Below, piece after piece: positions 45,901 to 48,803 of a stretch of DNA of 64,000 nucleotides. The position numbers were made by a program, and so were the translations under genes. How positions within the stretch are numbered: the stretch's first letter is position 1; each line of letters opens with the position of its first letter. Under the pieces are notes generated by a model. That model was not told the DNA's origin. It was given only the letters and a program-made list of their open reading frames with translations, and searched no databases. Source of the stretch: Dendrophyllia cribrosa (taxonomy: Eukaryota > Cnidaria > Anthozoa > Scleractinia > Dendrophylliidae); contig JAJLRJ010000005.1 of NCBI GenBank assembly GCA_024195265.1, positions 35,312,605 through 35,376,604 of the forward strand, given 5' to 3'.

Positions 45901-48803
45901 ATTGTTCTAAAAATATAAAGCTTTGCAGGAATTTTTTTTCCTGGGGTTTTTGTTTTGCACAATATTTTTTTTGCAGTTCAAGGCCGTGCTCGAATTTTTT
46001 TTTGGTATTTGCCCAACCCCCCCCCCCCCCTCAAAAATCTAATGGTCCGTCCCTAATCCCACTTGAACTCATACGTAGCAACCGTGACGCAGTGAGAAAG
46101 GCTAGAGAGGCTCATTTAATACACAAAGGGAAAACGTTATCTCCTCTAGGAATAAATAGACGTGACGAAGCTCATTGACATACGACACCTAGTCTCCTAC
46201 ACCAATAACAATCTATTGTTTTTATTTTCATAATTTTAAACTCTTATTTGTAACGAACTTTTAGTTTTATCTTCATTTTTCTGTTAGCCCCTGAAGAAGG
46301 TTTGTTTTCAAACCGAAATATTGGGCAAATTTGTTTGAATATATATATTTTGTTTTATTCCGTTTTGTTTACTCTTTCATCGCCTTGCCGTAAGGATCAG
46401 TTTGCCGTTTTCTGATTTTCAATCTGTAAGTTCAACGAACGATGGCGGCGAAAAGAGTGAAACTTGGGCGCAGCAAGAAACGCGTTTATCCATAAATTCA
46501 TGGGCAAGAACTGAAATAAGTTCAAAGCTAGGAGTTCGAAAAACGTCGGACGTGTATAAAAAAATCACCGAAGAATAACGAAAAGGAGGTTTCGAGCGAG
46601 ATTTTGCTCAGTGTCGAACGAAAGTTAAACACCTAAAAGACGAATATAAGAAGCATAAGGACCAACTTGTCAAGTCAGGCGCTGCAAGAAAAAAAGAGCC
46701 GTGGTTTTTTTGAAGAAGTTAATGCGATAATGGGCGACAAACCCTTCACCAATCATATTCATTGTTTTTGTTATTCCTTAGTTTTTTACAAAACCACTTG
46801 TATAACGGTTTTACAGTTTCGGGGGGGTGAAGAGGAATAATCGGGTGTTCATTATTCCATTATTTCTGTTCGAAAATGTTCGTTATTCCATTATTCCAGT
46901 AAAAAAAGAACTCATTATTCCGTTGAAAAAATCTACTTATTCCGGACAATATAAGGTCATCGGAGCCAATTTTTGGGGTGTAATGAGTATCCGGGTTATG
47001 CTCATTTTAAAGTAAAGTCAGCAACAGTGCCTTGATTGGAAAACTTCCAGCTTTACCGCGTTTGCAGAATTGCTTGACTGGTACATTTAGGCTAGTATTG
47101 TGTTGACCAACATGACCTGAATTCCATGATTTGATTATGGTAATATATACGCTGTCACCTTCGCGATACTAGTATTAGCTTGTTGTTTCGTTCGTGGTTG
47201 ATTTTCATCTTTTTGGAACGAACAAATATTGTTCCAACTGTGCTGTTGCTGTCAAAATCAAGTCGAATGGCACTTTTCTTATACTATAACGAACATATGC
47301 TTCCAAGATGGTCAAGGGCAACTGGAGCTCACAGTGAACTTGATATGCATGATTCTTTTTCAAGTAATTCTTTATTTGTAAGCACCGGAACAAATAATGT
47401 AATGTCAACTGGCGCCAGAATCATGCGAGTGAGTTCTTCTTCCATTAAGCTTGCCTCCTTCACTTTCCGTTTTCCGCGAGTTTTCCGCGTAGCTTAGCTT
47501 CTCGGGGAGCGATTAGGTCATCGATCATATAAACGCACATCTGTTTTGTGTCTGTCATATACAGGTCTGGGAAATTCTTCCTACACAAACAGTAAAGACT
47601 GATGCAAACGCGATGCTGGCCATCGCAGTGATATCAACTTCACTGAGTGTACTGTGAGAGTAAATCGATTATTCCAAAGGAAGTCGTTATTCCGTTATTC
47701 CGCCCCACAAAATGGCATTATTCCATTATTCCAACAAAAAATGTTCCGTTATTCTTACTCCATTATTCCTCTTCACCCACCGATACAGTTGTAATCATTT
47801 ATAGTGCTAGCCCCTGAAGAAGCTTTGTTTTGCAAAGCGAAACATTGGGCACTATTATATTCCACTTTTATTTTATTTTATTTGCTTCTGCTTCTGCTTC
47901 TGTTTTTCTGCCGTAACGAGATCAGTTTGCCGTTTCGTTTGTTTCACTTCAAAACTAAGGCCTGGCTACGAAGGTGCGACTGGTAAATGTGAACGCTCAA
48001 TTTCTCGGGCAATCTCGGATCGATCCGAGACCGATCTTATTTAGATCGATCTAAATGGCTAAGTGTGAACGGCCCCATAAAGAGTCAACTCGATCTGTAC
48101 GGTTCAATAAAGTAGAGTTATGTATGGTGTTATTTTGTCATTTTGGGCTGTTTAAGACGTCTTTTCCTGAGTTGTTTTCATTTTTCAGTGGACTATAGTT
48201 CACTGTTATGCGATCGATACGATCAATTTCATAATGGGATATTGGGGGCGAGTAGTCTGGGGTTGGGGCGAGTTGTCTAAAGATCGGGGGCGAGTAGTCT
48301 GGGGCTAATTGTCTGGGGGGCGAGTTGTCTGACATTCCTGATTAAAGACTAGTTTCAAATAACGTACAGTAGTAACATGCGTGACAGATCACCTTGTGTG
48401 ACTGAAAAAGCGACTGTAAAACAAATCATAACAATTGAACTAATTCTTGTACCTTAGGGCCACTTACAAGACCCTTAAAAGCCCGACTTCACTACTTGAA
48501 GAGTTTTTGTTCCTACAAATGGTAAGCATCCAATGTATCTAAACCTAGCCCCAGACTCCTCTCTTCCGAACAGCTCACTGGCATTTTATGTTACTTGTAA
48601 AATTCTAAATCATTTCCTTCAGGAGGAGTTTCCAACAGCAAATTCAAAACTTTAAAAAGGAAAATAAGATCATATAATTCAAACCTTGGTCTGTCCTTGG
48701 ACTGGCGTAAACAGGACTTAAAGGCATCTAACTTCTTCCAAAGTTCCAAAATCTTTTCTTCTTCTTTGGGAAAATCATGGTACTCTGTACCTCCAGTAGC
48801 CAT
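298..48803 (-). CDS. IARS1: Cytoplasmic isoleucyl-tRNA synthetase, 5' part of gene (26 exons, gene continues beyond left edge)
   Basis: Class I aminoacyl-tRNA synthetase that charges tRNA-Ile with isoleucine in the cytosol; in animals it is part of the multisynthetase complex. I joined 26 exons on the minus strand; every border is GT/AG and the reading phase is continuous, giving 807 codons plus two bases. Visible landmarks: the HIGH-like motif P-H-Y-G-H at residues 54-58, the CP1 editing domain with [10 protein letters not shown] (exon 9) and [13 protein letters not shown] (exon 12), [16 protein letters not shown] (exon 16), [14 protein letters not shown] (exons 18-19), the catalytic KMSKR at 600-604 and DRWILS (exon 23) opening the anticodon-binding region. 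The animal protein is roughly 1,260 residues, so about one third, including the C-terminal appended domains, lies left of base 298. Start chosen at the ATG giving the conserved length; an in-frame upstream ATG exists at 48932. Head-to-head with NDUFA5. Confidence 0.95.
479..1615. mobile_element. TTAA-flanked inverted-repeat element (piggyBac-like MITE)
   Basis: Arms of about 90 bp match in inverse orientation (483-568 against 1525-1611), both containing AAATTTTCGACCCG or its complement. TTAA lies directly outside each end (479-482 and 1612-1615), the signature of piggyBac-type insertion. No transposase is visible. The segment at about 758-787 resembles, inverted, the tails found near 46.4 and 47.9 kb. 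Confidence 0.75.
1617..1935. other. Intronic DNA without recognised feature
   Basis: AT-rich IARS1 intron or flank; I see no exon, repeat unit or RNA gene here. Confidence 0.5.
1936..2412. repeat. Inverted-repeat element with tRNA-like (SINE-type) segments
   Basis: The end sequence TTTCCCTTTCGTAAACAAGC (1981-2000) recurs inverted at 2374-2400. Inside, 2238-2306 looks like a tRNA-derived head on the plus strand (A-box-like TGGTCTAGTGG, B-box-like GGTTTGATTCT), and 1945-1975 holds a B-box-like GGTTCGAATCT on the minus strand. A functional tRNA is unlikely because the arms do not fold cleanly. Confidence 0.5.
2575..2921. mobile_element. TA-flanked MITE with AAACGCCGC repeats
   Basis: Ends CCGTATTTATTCGATTAAAC (2577 on) and its complement (ending 2919) are near-perfect inverted repeats bounded by TA dinucleotides, as in Tc1/mariner insertions. 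The short unit AATAAACGCCGC recurs several times within both halves. No coding capacity. Confidence 0.75.
3639..3997. repeat. 51-bp minisatellite, 7 copies
   Basis: The unit runs from GTTACGTAACACAAGCACGG through CTGCCTCGCTATGGCTT; copies differ by a few substitutions and one 1-bp insertion. Because 51 is a multiple of three, several frames stay open on both strands; these are not genes. Confidence 0.95.
4189..4266 (-). CDS. IARS1: IARS1 exon 25 (residues 743-768)
   Basis: 26 codons encoding [20 protein letters not shown] and SMTRLL. Acceptor TTTTTAG, donor GTAATA, phase 0 at both ends. Placed by homology to the CxxALETLFSVL segment of the family. Confidence 0.88.
4579..6097. repeat. 35/36-bp minisatellite, about 42 copies
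   Basis: Unit CATCATGTTCATTAACTGAC plus CAACC(C)ACCCCTAGGG. Two length classes (35 and 36 bp) differ by one C, and a GCC variant recurs. A rarer variant unit (GCTCATTAACCG) appears at 5371 and again at 5727, showing a higher-order duplication of about 356 bp. Lies in the IARS1 intron between exons 24 and 25. Confidence 0.97.
6328..6419 (-). CDS. IARS1: IARS1 exon 24 (residues 712-742)
   Basis: Encodes [19 protein letters not shown] and [10 protein letters not shown], a highly conserved anticodon-binding tract. Acceptor TTTTTTAG, donor GTAAGA. The next intron holds the large 36-bp minisatellite. Confidence 0.94.
6806..6923 (-). CDS. IARS1: IARS1 exon 23 (residues 673-711)
   Basis: Encodes [18 protein letters not shown] and HQEMA; DRWILS opens the anticodon-binding helical domain. 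Acceptor CAATAG, donor GTAAGT. Confidence 0.92.
7130..7175. repeat. Solo end of the TTAA ~1-kb element family
   Basis: TTTCAGGTGGCAATGGGTTAA resembles the right end of the four full copies listed below. No matching left end was found nearby. Confidence 0.4.
7391..7630. mobile_element. Small MITE with GCCCCATTCACACC ends
   Basis: The left end CCCCATTCACACCAACG and the right end CGTTGGTGTGAATGGGG are inverted repeats, with TAA on both outer sides (Harbinger-style 3-bp duplication possible). The inner parts continue as inverted AAAC-rich repeats. About 240 bp, no coding capacity. Confidence 0.7.
7833..7977 (-). CDS. IARS1: IARS1 exon 22 (residues 624-672)
   Basis: Encodes [20 protein letters not shown] and [15 protein letters not shown], the end of the catalytic domain. 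Acceptor TTTTTAG, donor GTAAGC. Confidence 0.94.
8204..9173. repeat. Foldback element with ~250-bp inverted arms
   Basis: 8204-8456 and 8922-9173 are imperfect inverted copies (for example AGTCAGACTCCTTGTGCAAAG and its complement, and the CATTTTATGTGAAATGAATAC tract). The centre (8457-8921) is unique and contains its own short palindrome around TTTGCAAAG. No clear target duplication. Open frames across it are chance. Confidence 0.8.
9521..9562 (+). repeat. Poly(C) tract with two T interruptions
   Basis: About 40 cytosines, adjoining the left side of an interspersed repeat also present near 52.2 kb. Confidence 0.95.
9575..9985 (+). repeat. Unclassified interspersed repeat, copy A
   Basis: Shares many ordered blocks with 52215-52745: GGTATCTACTTTGG against GGTACCTGCTCCTGG, CTTTTCAACGGCCGGAAAAAG, GCCTGGCAGAGGTTTGAC, TTTGGATCCAACAAT and ACGGCTGCATCACGGTGTTC. 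No terminal repeats recognised. Neither copy keeps a convincing reading frame. Confidence 0.65.
10464..12256. mobile_element. Decayed transposon with TCGTACA ends
   Basis: GTCGTACATGGG at the left and CCCCTGTACGAC at the right form short inverted ends, and both flanking regions carry repeated CGTGATTC/CGTGACCC-type motifs. The interior holds a broken coding sequence (see next entry). Superfamily not recognised; no target duplication seen. Confidence 0.5.
11109..11990 (+). pseudogene. Broken coding sequence of unrecognised, probably transposon-borne protein
   Basis: Shifting between frames recovers protein-like stretches such as [49 protein letters not shown] and [11 protein letters not shown], interrupted by stops and frameshifts; an acidic tail (EEVEEE-like) follows near 11890-11960. 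I do not recognise the family. The longest intact piece is 11628-11888. Confidence 0.45.
12334..12417 (-). CDS. IARS1: IARS1 exon 21 (residues 596-623), KMSKR motif
   Basis: Encodes [15 protein letters not shown] and KYGADAL. KMSKR is the second ATP-binding signature of class I synthetases. Acceptor TTGGCAG, donor GTGGGT. This exon falls in no long open frame and was located by phase and homology. Confidence 0.95.
12640..12726 (-). CDS. IARS1: IARS1 exon 20 (residues 567-595)
   Basis: Encodes [19 protein letters not shown] and IVNGLVLA. Acceptor TTCAG, donor GTGAGT. Separated from exon 19 by only about 120 bp. Confidence 0.94.
12846..12950 (-). CDS. IARS1: IARS1 exon 19 (residues 532-566)
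   Basis: Encodes [17 protein letters not shown] and [14 protein letters not shown], the conserved GxDQTRGW block that binds aminoacyl-adenylate. Acceptor TTTGCAG, donor GTAAGT. Confidence 0.94.
13281..13923. mobile_element. TTAA-flanked MITE, left member of an abutting pair
   Basis: The left end TTAAGGTAATTCC and right end GGAATGACCTTAA are inverted repeats bounded by TTAA. About 640 bp. Its right TTAA (13920-13923) is also the left TTAA of the next element. Confidence 0.7.
13920..14563. mobile_element. TTAA-flanked MITE, right member of an abutting pair
   Basis: Ends TTAAGGAGGCTCGAAAGG and CCTTTCGAGCCTCCTTAA are near-perfect inverted repeats. About 640 bp with GCGCGC-rich left flank sequence and a GGTCACCG block shared loosely with its neighbour. 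No transposase. Confidence 0.8.
14564..15387. other. IARS1 intron, no recognised feature
   Basis: AT-rich. Position 14665 carries CAGTACTTTGCAAAAGTAA, resembling ends of mariner-type elements elsewhere (near 23.8 and 30.9 kb), but no matching partner end was found. Confidence 0.45.
15388..15477 (-). CDS. IARS1: IARS1 exon 18 (residues 502-531)
   Basis: Encodes VDNITIPSK and [15 protein letters not shown]. Acceptor TTGCAG, donor GTACTA within a Ser codon completed by exon 19. Confidence 0.92.
16225..16445. repeat. Small TTAA-type MITE (family B), copy 1
   Basis: Aligns with 30846-31370 outside an insertion in that copy: CCCAGAGTCAAT, AAATCCTATGGTG, AATGAAACCTCTT and GACACTCTT-like blocks in the same order. 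The left end is TTTTAACCCTTTGACACCCA. Confidence 0.6.
16446..17019. other. IARS1 intron, no recognised feature
   Basis: Very AT-rich with several short A/T runs; no exon or repeat unit recognised. The plus-strand frame at 16420-16602 has no family resemblance. Confidence 0.45.
17020..17075 (-). repeat. 5S rRNA-like SINE segment, minus strand
   Basis: Read on the minus strand it gives TTGGCTGGGTTAATATCTGG and TGCCTGGGAACC, resembling the 3' domain of 5S rRNA (GGATGGGAGACCGCCTGGGAA). Only about half of a 5S is present, so it is a SINE head or pseudogene rather than a gene. A second copy lies at 17703-17763. Confidence 0.55.
17076..17523 (+). mobile_element. tRNA-derived SINE, truncated copy plus full copy, flanked by 13-bp target duplication
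   Basis: ACTGCTTAACTTC occurs at 17063-17075 and 17524-17536, directly outside the insertion. Inside, the tail (GAGGTCAAAGATTTTTTTCT to TTCTCTGATTTCTT) occurs twice: a 5'-truncated copy to about 17220 and a complete copy from about 17318. The complete copy starts with a tRNA-like head: A-box TGGCTCAAGCGG, B-box GGTTCAAATCC. Confidence 0.8.
17703..17763 (+). repeat. 5S rRNA-like SINE segment, plus strand
   Basis: TTTGGCTGGGTTGGTACCTG followed by GATGGGTGAC and CCTGGGAACC, again the 3' part of 5S rRNA. It mirrors the minus-strand copy about 650 bp upstream. Confidence 0.55.
18022..18095 (-). CDS. IARS1: IARS1 exon 17 (residues 478-501)
   Basis: Encodes [15 protein letters not shown] and RIKDLHRE. 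Acceptor CCAACAG; the donor GTACCT splits an Asn codon. Confidence 0.9.
18122..18430. repeat. Fragment related to the GGAGGCTC TTAA elements
   Basis: Starts TTAAGGAGCCTCGC and later has ATGGCAAGCAACAGTGG and GGGTCACTGGGTTA blocks that resemble, inverted, the right half of 13920-14563. Ends decayed. Confidence 0.4.
18807..18933 (-). CDS. IARS1: IARS1 exon 16 (residues 435-477)
   Basis: Encodes [20 protein letters not shown] and [17 protein letters not shown], the return into the catalytic fold. Acceptor TTTTCACAG, donor GTATGT. Overlapping frames here are shadows. Confidence 0.95.
18940..19500. other. IARS1 intron with ACATTCAAC repetition
   Basis: Between about 18980 and 19095 the motif CATTCAAC recurs many times (degenerate simple repeat). 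Nothing else recognised. Confidence 0.5.
19500..19800 (+). repeat. 48-bp tandem repeat containing a tRNA A-box-like sequence, 6 copies
   Basis: Units start at 19513, 19561, 19609, 19657, 19705 and 19753. Each contains AGTAGCTCAGTTGGTTAGAG (or AGGAGCTCAG), the 5' part of many tRNAs and of tRNA-derived SINEs. The last unit runs on into a SINE-like body with a disrupted B-box (GGTCATGGGTTAAGG). Period 48 leaves frames open on both strands; not coding. Confidence 0.9.
20098..20196 (-). CDS. IARS1: IARS1 exon 15 (residues 402-434)
   Basis: Encodes [19 protein letters not shown] and VDKLLANN, closing the editing insertion. Acceptor TTCTAG, donor GTAAGC. Confidence 0.93.
20580..20832. repeat. MITE with AAAGGGACA ends, copy 1
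   Basis: Matches the inverse of 56682-56902: TGTAATCCACT, CTTGCAATCCTGCACTTTA, CTATAGAAT, AACATGGAAA, TTATTTCAGC and GTGTCCCTTTAAA in order. Its left end is worn. A SINE is inserted at its right end. Confidence 0.65.
20820..21140 (-). mobile_element. tRNA-derived SINE with 13-bp target duplication
   Basis: GTGTCCCTTTAAA at 20820-20832 and 21128-21140 is the target duplication. On the minus strand the element begins with a tRNA-like head: A-box-like TAGTGGTTAGTGC, B-box GGTTCGAAGCC. The body includes GATGGGATGCTAGTCCATCG and ACCCATTTATACACCTGGG on the plus strand, a SINE body common in cnidarian genomes. Confidence 0.85.
21346..21437 (-). CDS. IARS1: IARS1 exon 14 (residues 372-401)
   Basis: Encodes [17 protein letters not shown] and HSYPFCWR. 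Acceptor ATACAG, donor GTACAT. Confidence 0.92.
22193..22315 (-). CDS. IARS1: IARS1 exon 13 (residues 331-371)
   Basis: Encodes [17 protein letters not shown] and [17 protein letters not shown]. The initial Asp-Asp continues the GE-D editing-domain motif from exon 12. Acceptor TTCAG, donor GTAACT. Confidence 0.93.
22320..22700. other. AT-rich intron with (AAT)n and a short inverted repeat
   Basis: An AAT-type microsatellite at about 22340-22375, then GAGGTTTTTGTAAT against ATTACAAAAACCG (22405-22450) as an imperfect hairpin. No gene. Confidence 0.5.
23218..23280. repeat. Short inverted repeat GTGTTTTATCAAG
   Basis: GTGTTTTATCAAGTCTAAAA and TTTTTAAACTTGATAAAACAC face each other around a GC-rich loop. 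Confidence 0.7.
23374..23417. repeat. 44-bp perfect palindrome
   Basis: Each arm is 22 nt with no spacer, centred on CTGCAG between 23395 and 23396. Could extrude as a cruciform; probably the core of a MITE. Confidence 0.95.
23493..24361. mobile_element. TA-flanked inverted-repeat element
   Basis: The left end ATTGAAGGGCTTGGGGC and right end GCCCCGAGCCCTTCAAT match inversely, each followed inward by TATTGCTTTTTAG or its complement, with TA outside. At about 23792 it contains CAGTACTGGGCAAAAGTAA, an apparent one-ended mariner fragment. Confidence 0.7.
24639..24734 (-). CDS. IARS1: IARS1 exon 12 (residues 299-330)
   Basis: 32 codons with [20 protein letters not shown] followed by SAPAFGE, the editing-site signature. 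Acceptor TTTTAG, donor GTTAGT. The 5.5-kb intron before it holds several MITEs. Confidence 0.93.
24831..25829 (+). mobile_element. TTAA ~1-kb element family, copy 1
   Basis: Flanked by TTAA; ends TTAACCCATTGACACCTGA and TCAGGTGTCAATGGGTTAA. The most diverged of four copies in the window, all in the same orientation. Its internal frames have more stops than the other copies. Confidence 0.85.
25959..26131. mobile_element. Hairpin MITE, 169 bp, TA-flanked
   Basis: GCCCATTTCCGAGTTGCTCT at the left is matched by AGAGCAACTCGGAAATGGGC at the right; the arms continue inward over most of the element, around CCATTCACATGGATAT. Almost the whole element folds on itself. Confidence 0.85.
26157..26181 (+). 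repeat. Poly(G) tract
   Basis: Uninterrupted run of about 25 G, immediately after GGGGTTAGG. Confidence 0.95.
26373..26803 (+). mobile_element. Penelope-like remnant with inverted ends and a GIY-YIG endonuclease fragment
   Basis: Arms 26373-26470 and 26702-26803 are inverted copies. Between them, 26499-26705 encodes a fragment with [38 protein letters not shown]: the start of the GIY-YIG endonuclease of Penelope-like retroelements with its Cys pair. The frame ends at a stop where the right arm begins. No reverse transcriptase remains here. Confidence 0.7.
27360..29860. mobile_element. TA-flanked mariner-type element, 2.5 kb with nested insertion
   Basis: The left end CAGTATTGTGAAAAAGAAAT and right end ATTTCTTTTTCACAATACTG are inverted repeats flanked by TA (27358-27359, 29861-29862). 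Near both ends are repeated GCGAAATAT/CAGCGAAA motifs. A complete TTAA element (27715-28739) is nested inside, so the host element was about 1.5 kb. No transposase frame recognised. Confidence 0.8.
27715..28739 (+). mobile_element. TTAA ~1-kb element family, copy 2
   Basis: TTAA at both borders; the left end is TTAACCCATTCACACCTGA. Frames of 117 codons (minus, 27987-28340) and 91 codons (plus, 28057-28332) are open, as in copies 3 and 4. Confidence 0.9.
30251..30311 (-). CDS. IARS1: IARS1 exon 11 (residues 278-298)
   Basis: Encodes [20 protein letters not shown], matching the conserved GxxLKGKxYxPLF segment. Acceptor CCACAG, donor GTGAGT. Confidence 0.91.
30674..30761 (-). CDS. IARS1: IARS1 exon 10 (residues 249-277)
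   Basis: Encodes [19 protein letters not shown] and KPEEYTIFE. Acceptor TGCAG, donor GTTTGT. Moderately conserved editing-domain sequence; phase fits both neighbours. Confidence 0.88.
30846..31370. mobile_element. Family B MITE, copy 2, interrupted by a second MITE
   Basis: Ends resemble the copy at 16225-16445. Between about 30898 and 31164 an element with ends AAAAAGTAATGCAAACAAAC and GTTTGTTTGCATTACTTTTT is inserted; the family B sequence resumes after it. Confidence 0.65.
31527..31655 (-). CDS. IARS1: IARS1 exon 9 (residues 206-248), editing-domain Thr motif
   Basis: Encodes VIVHFPLDE and [17 protein letters not shown], the threonine-rich motif of the CP1 editing domain that hydrolyses mischarged Val-tRNA-Ile. 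Acceptor GTTATAG, donor GTATTT. Confidence 0.93.
32327..32536 (-). other. Cys-rich 69-codon frame inside mariner-type element
   Basis: Begins [13 protein letters not shown] and has [14 protein letters not shown] and CVSVCLLC: CxxC and CxxxxC spacings suggesting a small zinc-binding fold. No family recognised. It is divergent from the HIRAN-like frame in the same element. May be chance or a captured exon. Confidence 0.3.
32842..33200 (+). pseudogene. HIRAN-like protein fragment with in-frame stops
   Basis: Reading from 32842: [20 protein letters not shown], then [33 protein letters not shown]. This fits the HIRAN pattern (EP-N--D--AVAI, then VGHVP). After stops near 33072-33082, a further matching stretch ([16 protein letters not shown]) follows. 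HIRAN domains bind DNA ends in SNF2-type proteins and also occur alone in many cnidarian repeat-borne genes. Broken here. Confidence 0.55.
33524..33608 (-). CDS. IARS1: IARS1 exon 8 (residues 178-205)
   Basis: Encodes [18 protein letters not shown] and NYKETMDPS. Acceptor TTCCAG, donor GTAAGT. A mariner-like element ends only a few bases beyond this donor. Confidence 0.92.
34112..34163 (-). CDS. IARS1: IARS1 exon 7 (residues 160-177)
   Basis: Encodes [17 protein letters not shown]. Acceptor TCTTAG, donor GTAGTG, phase consistent with exons 6 and 8. Confidence 0.92.
34367..35670. mobile_element. TA-flanked inverted-repeat element with internal duplication
   Basis: The left end ACCATAATTATTTGAATTAG and the complement of the right end (ACCGTAATGATTCGATTTAT) match, bounded by TA. 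GGGCACTTATT-type blocks recur in both ends. TAAGGCCCCCCACCA with the following CACCAGCTCCCAAACTC occurs at about 34990 and again at about 35418. Confidence 0.65.
35776..35858 (-). CDS. IARS1: IARS1 exon 6 (residues 133-160, split codon)
   Basis: Encodes [18 protein letters not shown] and WFMESVW, the conserved tract after the HIGH domain. Acceptor TTTTAG, donor GTATGT within a Trp codon. Confidence 0.92.
36128..37298 (-). mobile_element. hAT-like element, 1.17 kb, internally deleted
   Basis: CAGGG at 36128 and CCCTG ending at 37298 are the expected hAT termini; each continues with CAGACGAGGCAACT-like or AGACGAGGCAGTTGCC sequence. AAATT lies directly outside both ends, a 5-bp duplication as in the hAT5 group. 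It retains only the C-terminal part of a transposase. Confidence 0.75.
36492..36878 (-). pseudogene. hAT transposase C-terminal (dimerisation) domain remnant
   Basis: 128-codon frame with [18 protein letters not shown] at about residues 37-54, [17 protein letters not shown] at 55-71 and [12 protein letters not shown] at 81-92. This is the hATC dimerisation signature, similar to ZMYM1-type transposase-derived proteins. The catalytic and BED-finger parts are missing, so it is inactive. Confidence 0.8.
37320..37406 (-). CDS. IARS1: IARS1 exon 5 (residues 104-132)
   Basis: 29 codons, [10 protein letters not shown] to [10 protein letters not shown]. Acceptor TTCTAG, donor GTAGGA. It lies just right of an hAT-like insertion in the following intron. 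Confidence 0.92.
37533..37565 (-). CDS. IARS1: IARS1 exon 4 (residues 93-103), 33-nt microexon
   Basis: Eleven codons, [11 protein letters not shown], completing the conserved GLPVEYEIDK segment. Acceptor CTACAG, donor GTACGT. It is too short for ORF detection and was found by homology and phase. Confidence 0.9.
37728..37808 (-). CDS. IARS1: IARS1 exon 3 (residues 66-92)
   Basis: 27 codons from [11 protein letters not shown] to [12 protein letters not shown], the conserved class I GWDCHGLP block. Acceptor GACAG, donor GTATGA, phase 0 at both ends. Confidence 0.93.
37917..37992 (-). CDS. IARS1: IARS1 exon 2 (residues 40-65), HIGH motif
   Basis: Encodes [16 protein letters not shown] followed by ILAGTIK, the ATP-binding signature of class I synthetases. 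Acceptor ATTCAG, donor GTAATT. The intron before it is about 10.7 kb, the longest found in the gene. Confidence 0.93.
38079..39818. mobile_element. TA-flanked mariner-type element with CTCGAG-rich subterminal arrays
   Basis: The left end CAGTACCGCTCAAAAGTAAG (38081) and right end CTTACTTTTGAGCGGTACTG (39816) are perfect 20-bp inverted repeats with TA outside. Both subterminal zones are packed with CTCGAGACTCGATA-type units (about 38110-38215 and 39700-39785). Inside, a block of about 140 bp is duplicated (39165-39300 and 39380-39515). The 164-codon frame across the left array is an artefact. Confidence 0.85.
39914..40420. mobile_element. Inverted-repeat element with GTGTGGTTCCAG ends
   Basis: GTGTGGTTCCAGAAAATATC at the left and GATATTTTCTGGAACCACAC at the right; a second inverted block follows inward (CCACGGATGGTC and GACCATCCGTGG). 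No coding capacity. Confidence 0.8.
40440..41364. mobile_element. TTAA-flanked foldback element with ~300-bp arms
   Basis: TTAAGGTATCAGCACCGGC at the left and GCCGGTGCCGATACCTTAA at the right; arms stay inverted through CCCGCCAATCAGTCATG and ACCAAAAAGGAATTGAATTA. A smaller inverted repeat sits at the centre (TGTAGTTTCAGCCC against GGGGCTGAAACTACA). Its right TTAA is shared with the next element. Confidence 0.85.
41361..42380 (+). mobile_element. TTAA ~1-kb element family, copy 3
   Basis: TTAA at both borders; nearly identical to copy 4. Frames of 117 codons (minus, 41629-41982) and 103 codons (plus, 41663-41974) are open. The plus frame ends at CGAGGCAAG followed by GTGAGT, a good splice donor. 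Confidence 0.92.
42381..42880. other. 500-bp spacer between two near-identical TTAA elements
   Basis: Unique IARS1 intron sequence with degenerate ACCCTAA/CCCTAAC motifs between about 42718 and 42830. Not a telomere array: the units are irregular. Confidence 0.5.
42881..43899 (+). mobile_element. TTAA ~1-kb element family, copy 4
   Basis: TTAA borders; differs from copy 3 at only a handful of positions by eye, including the two internal frames (43149-43502 minus; 43183-43494 plus). Confidence 0.92.
46017..46030 (+). repeat. Poly(C) tract
   Basis: Fourteen C, preceding a Penelope-like coding fragment. Confidence 0.95.
46050..46178 (+). pseudogene. Penelope-like element, end of GIY-YIG endonuclease frame
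   Basis: [20 protein letters not shown] followed by [20 protein letters not shown] and a stop. The R-REAHLI-KGKTL-P-GINRRDE pattern is the usual C-terminus of GIY-YIG-bearing Penelope-like proteins. The upstream part is missing. Confidence 0.65.
46287..46326 (+). ncRNA. Structured motif CTGAAGA-stem-GAAA downstream of Penelope-like frame
   Basis: The inner stem GGTTTG/CAAACC with a TTTT loop is flanked by CTGAAGA and GAAA, and GCCC/GGGC can close outside. It resembles hammerhead ribozyme core elements known from Penelope-like elements, but with one extra base after CTGAAGA and without a recognised cleavage strand. A covarying copy lies at 47810-47850. Confidence 0.35.
46490..46745 (+). pseudogene. 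Myb/MADF-like DNA-binding fragment of a Harbinger-type transposon
   Basis: Translation gives [19 protein letters not shown], then after a stop [20 protein letters not shown] and [20 protein letters not shown]; a 1-nt insertion in a T run separates [13 protein letters not shown]. This is the Myb/SANT-like second protein of PIF/Harbinger elements. One stop and one frameshift make it non-functional. Confidence 0.6.
46823..47781. mobile_element. Inverted-repeat element with GTGAAGAGGAATAAT ends
   Basis: GGGTGAAGAGGAATAAT at the left and ATTATTCCTCTTCACCC at the right. Both ends are rich in CATTATTCC repeats. The interior frame (47180-47497) has no recognised family. Confidence 0.65.
47810..47850 (+). 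ncRNA. Second CTGAAGA-stem-GAAA motif
   Basis: GCTTTG/CAAAGC replaces GGTTTG/CAAACC of the copy at 46287, a compensatory G-C to C-G change, while CTGAAGA, GAAA and the outer GCCC/GGGC are kept. Followed by a tail (CAGTTTGCCGTTTC) also present near 46.4 kb. Confidence 0.35.
48685..48803 (-). CDS. IARS1: IARS1 exon 1 (residues 1-39)
   Basis: Begins [11 protein letters not shown] and continues with the conserved [10 protein letters not shown] helix and the SKDRP segment. The donor is GTTTGA directly after 48685, leaving two bases (AG) of an Arg codon. The frame stays open upstream to 48932. Confidence 0.88.

Larger units (their letters stand above)
44167..48345. mobile_element. 4.2-kb inverted-repeat element with CGCCCC-rich ends and TGATTAA target duplication
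   Basis: The left end (44174 on) repeats GACAACTCGCCCC, GACAATTAGCCCC and GACTACTCGCCCCC; the right end (to 48338) is its complement over about 160 bp, through GATCGATACGATCAATTTC. TGATTAA (or CTGATTAA) lies outside both ends. The interior holds Penelope-like tails, a Harbinger-like fragment and another inverted-repeat element. Superfamily not assigned. Confidence 0.75.
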
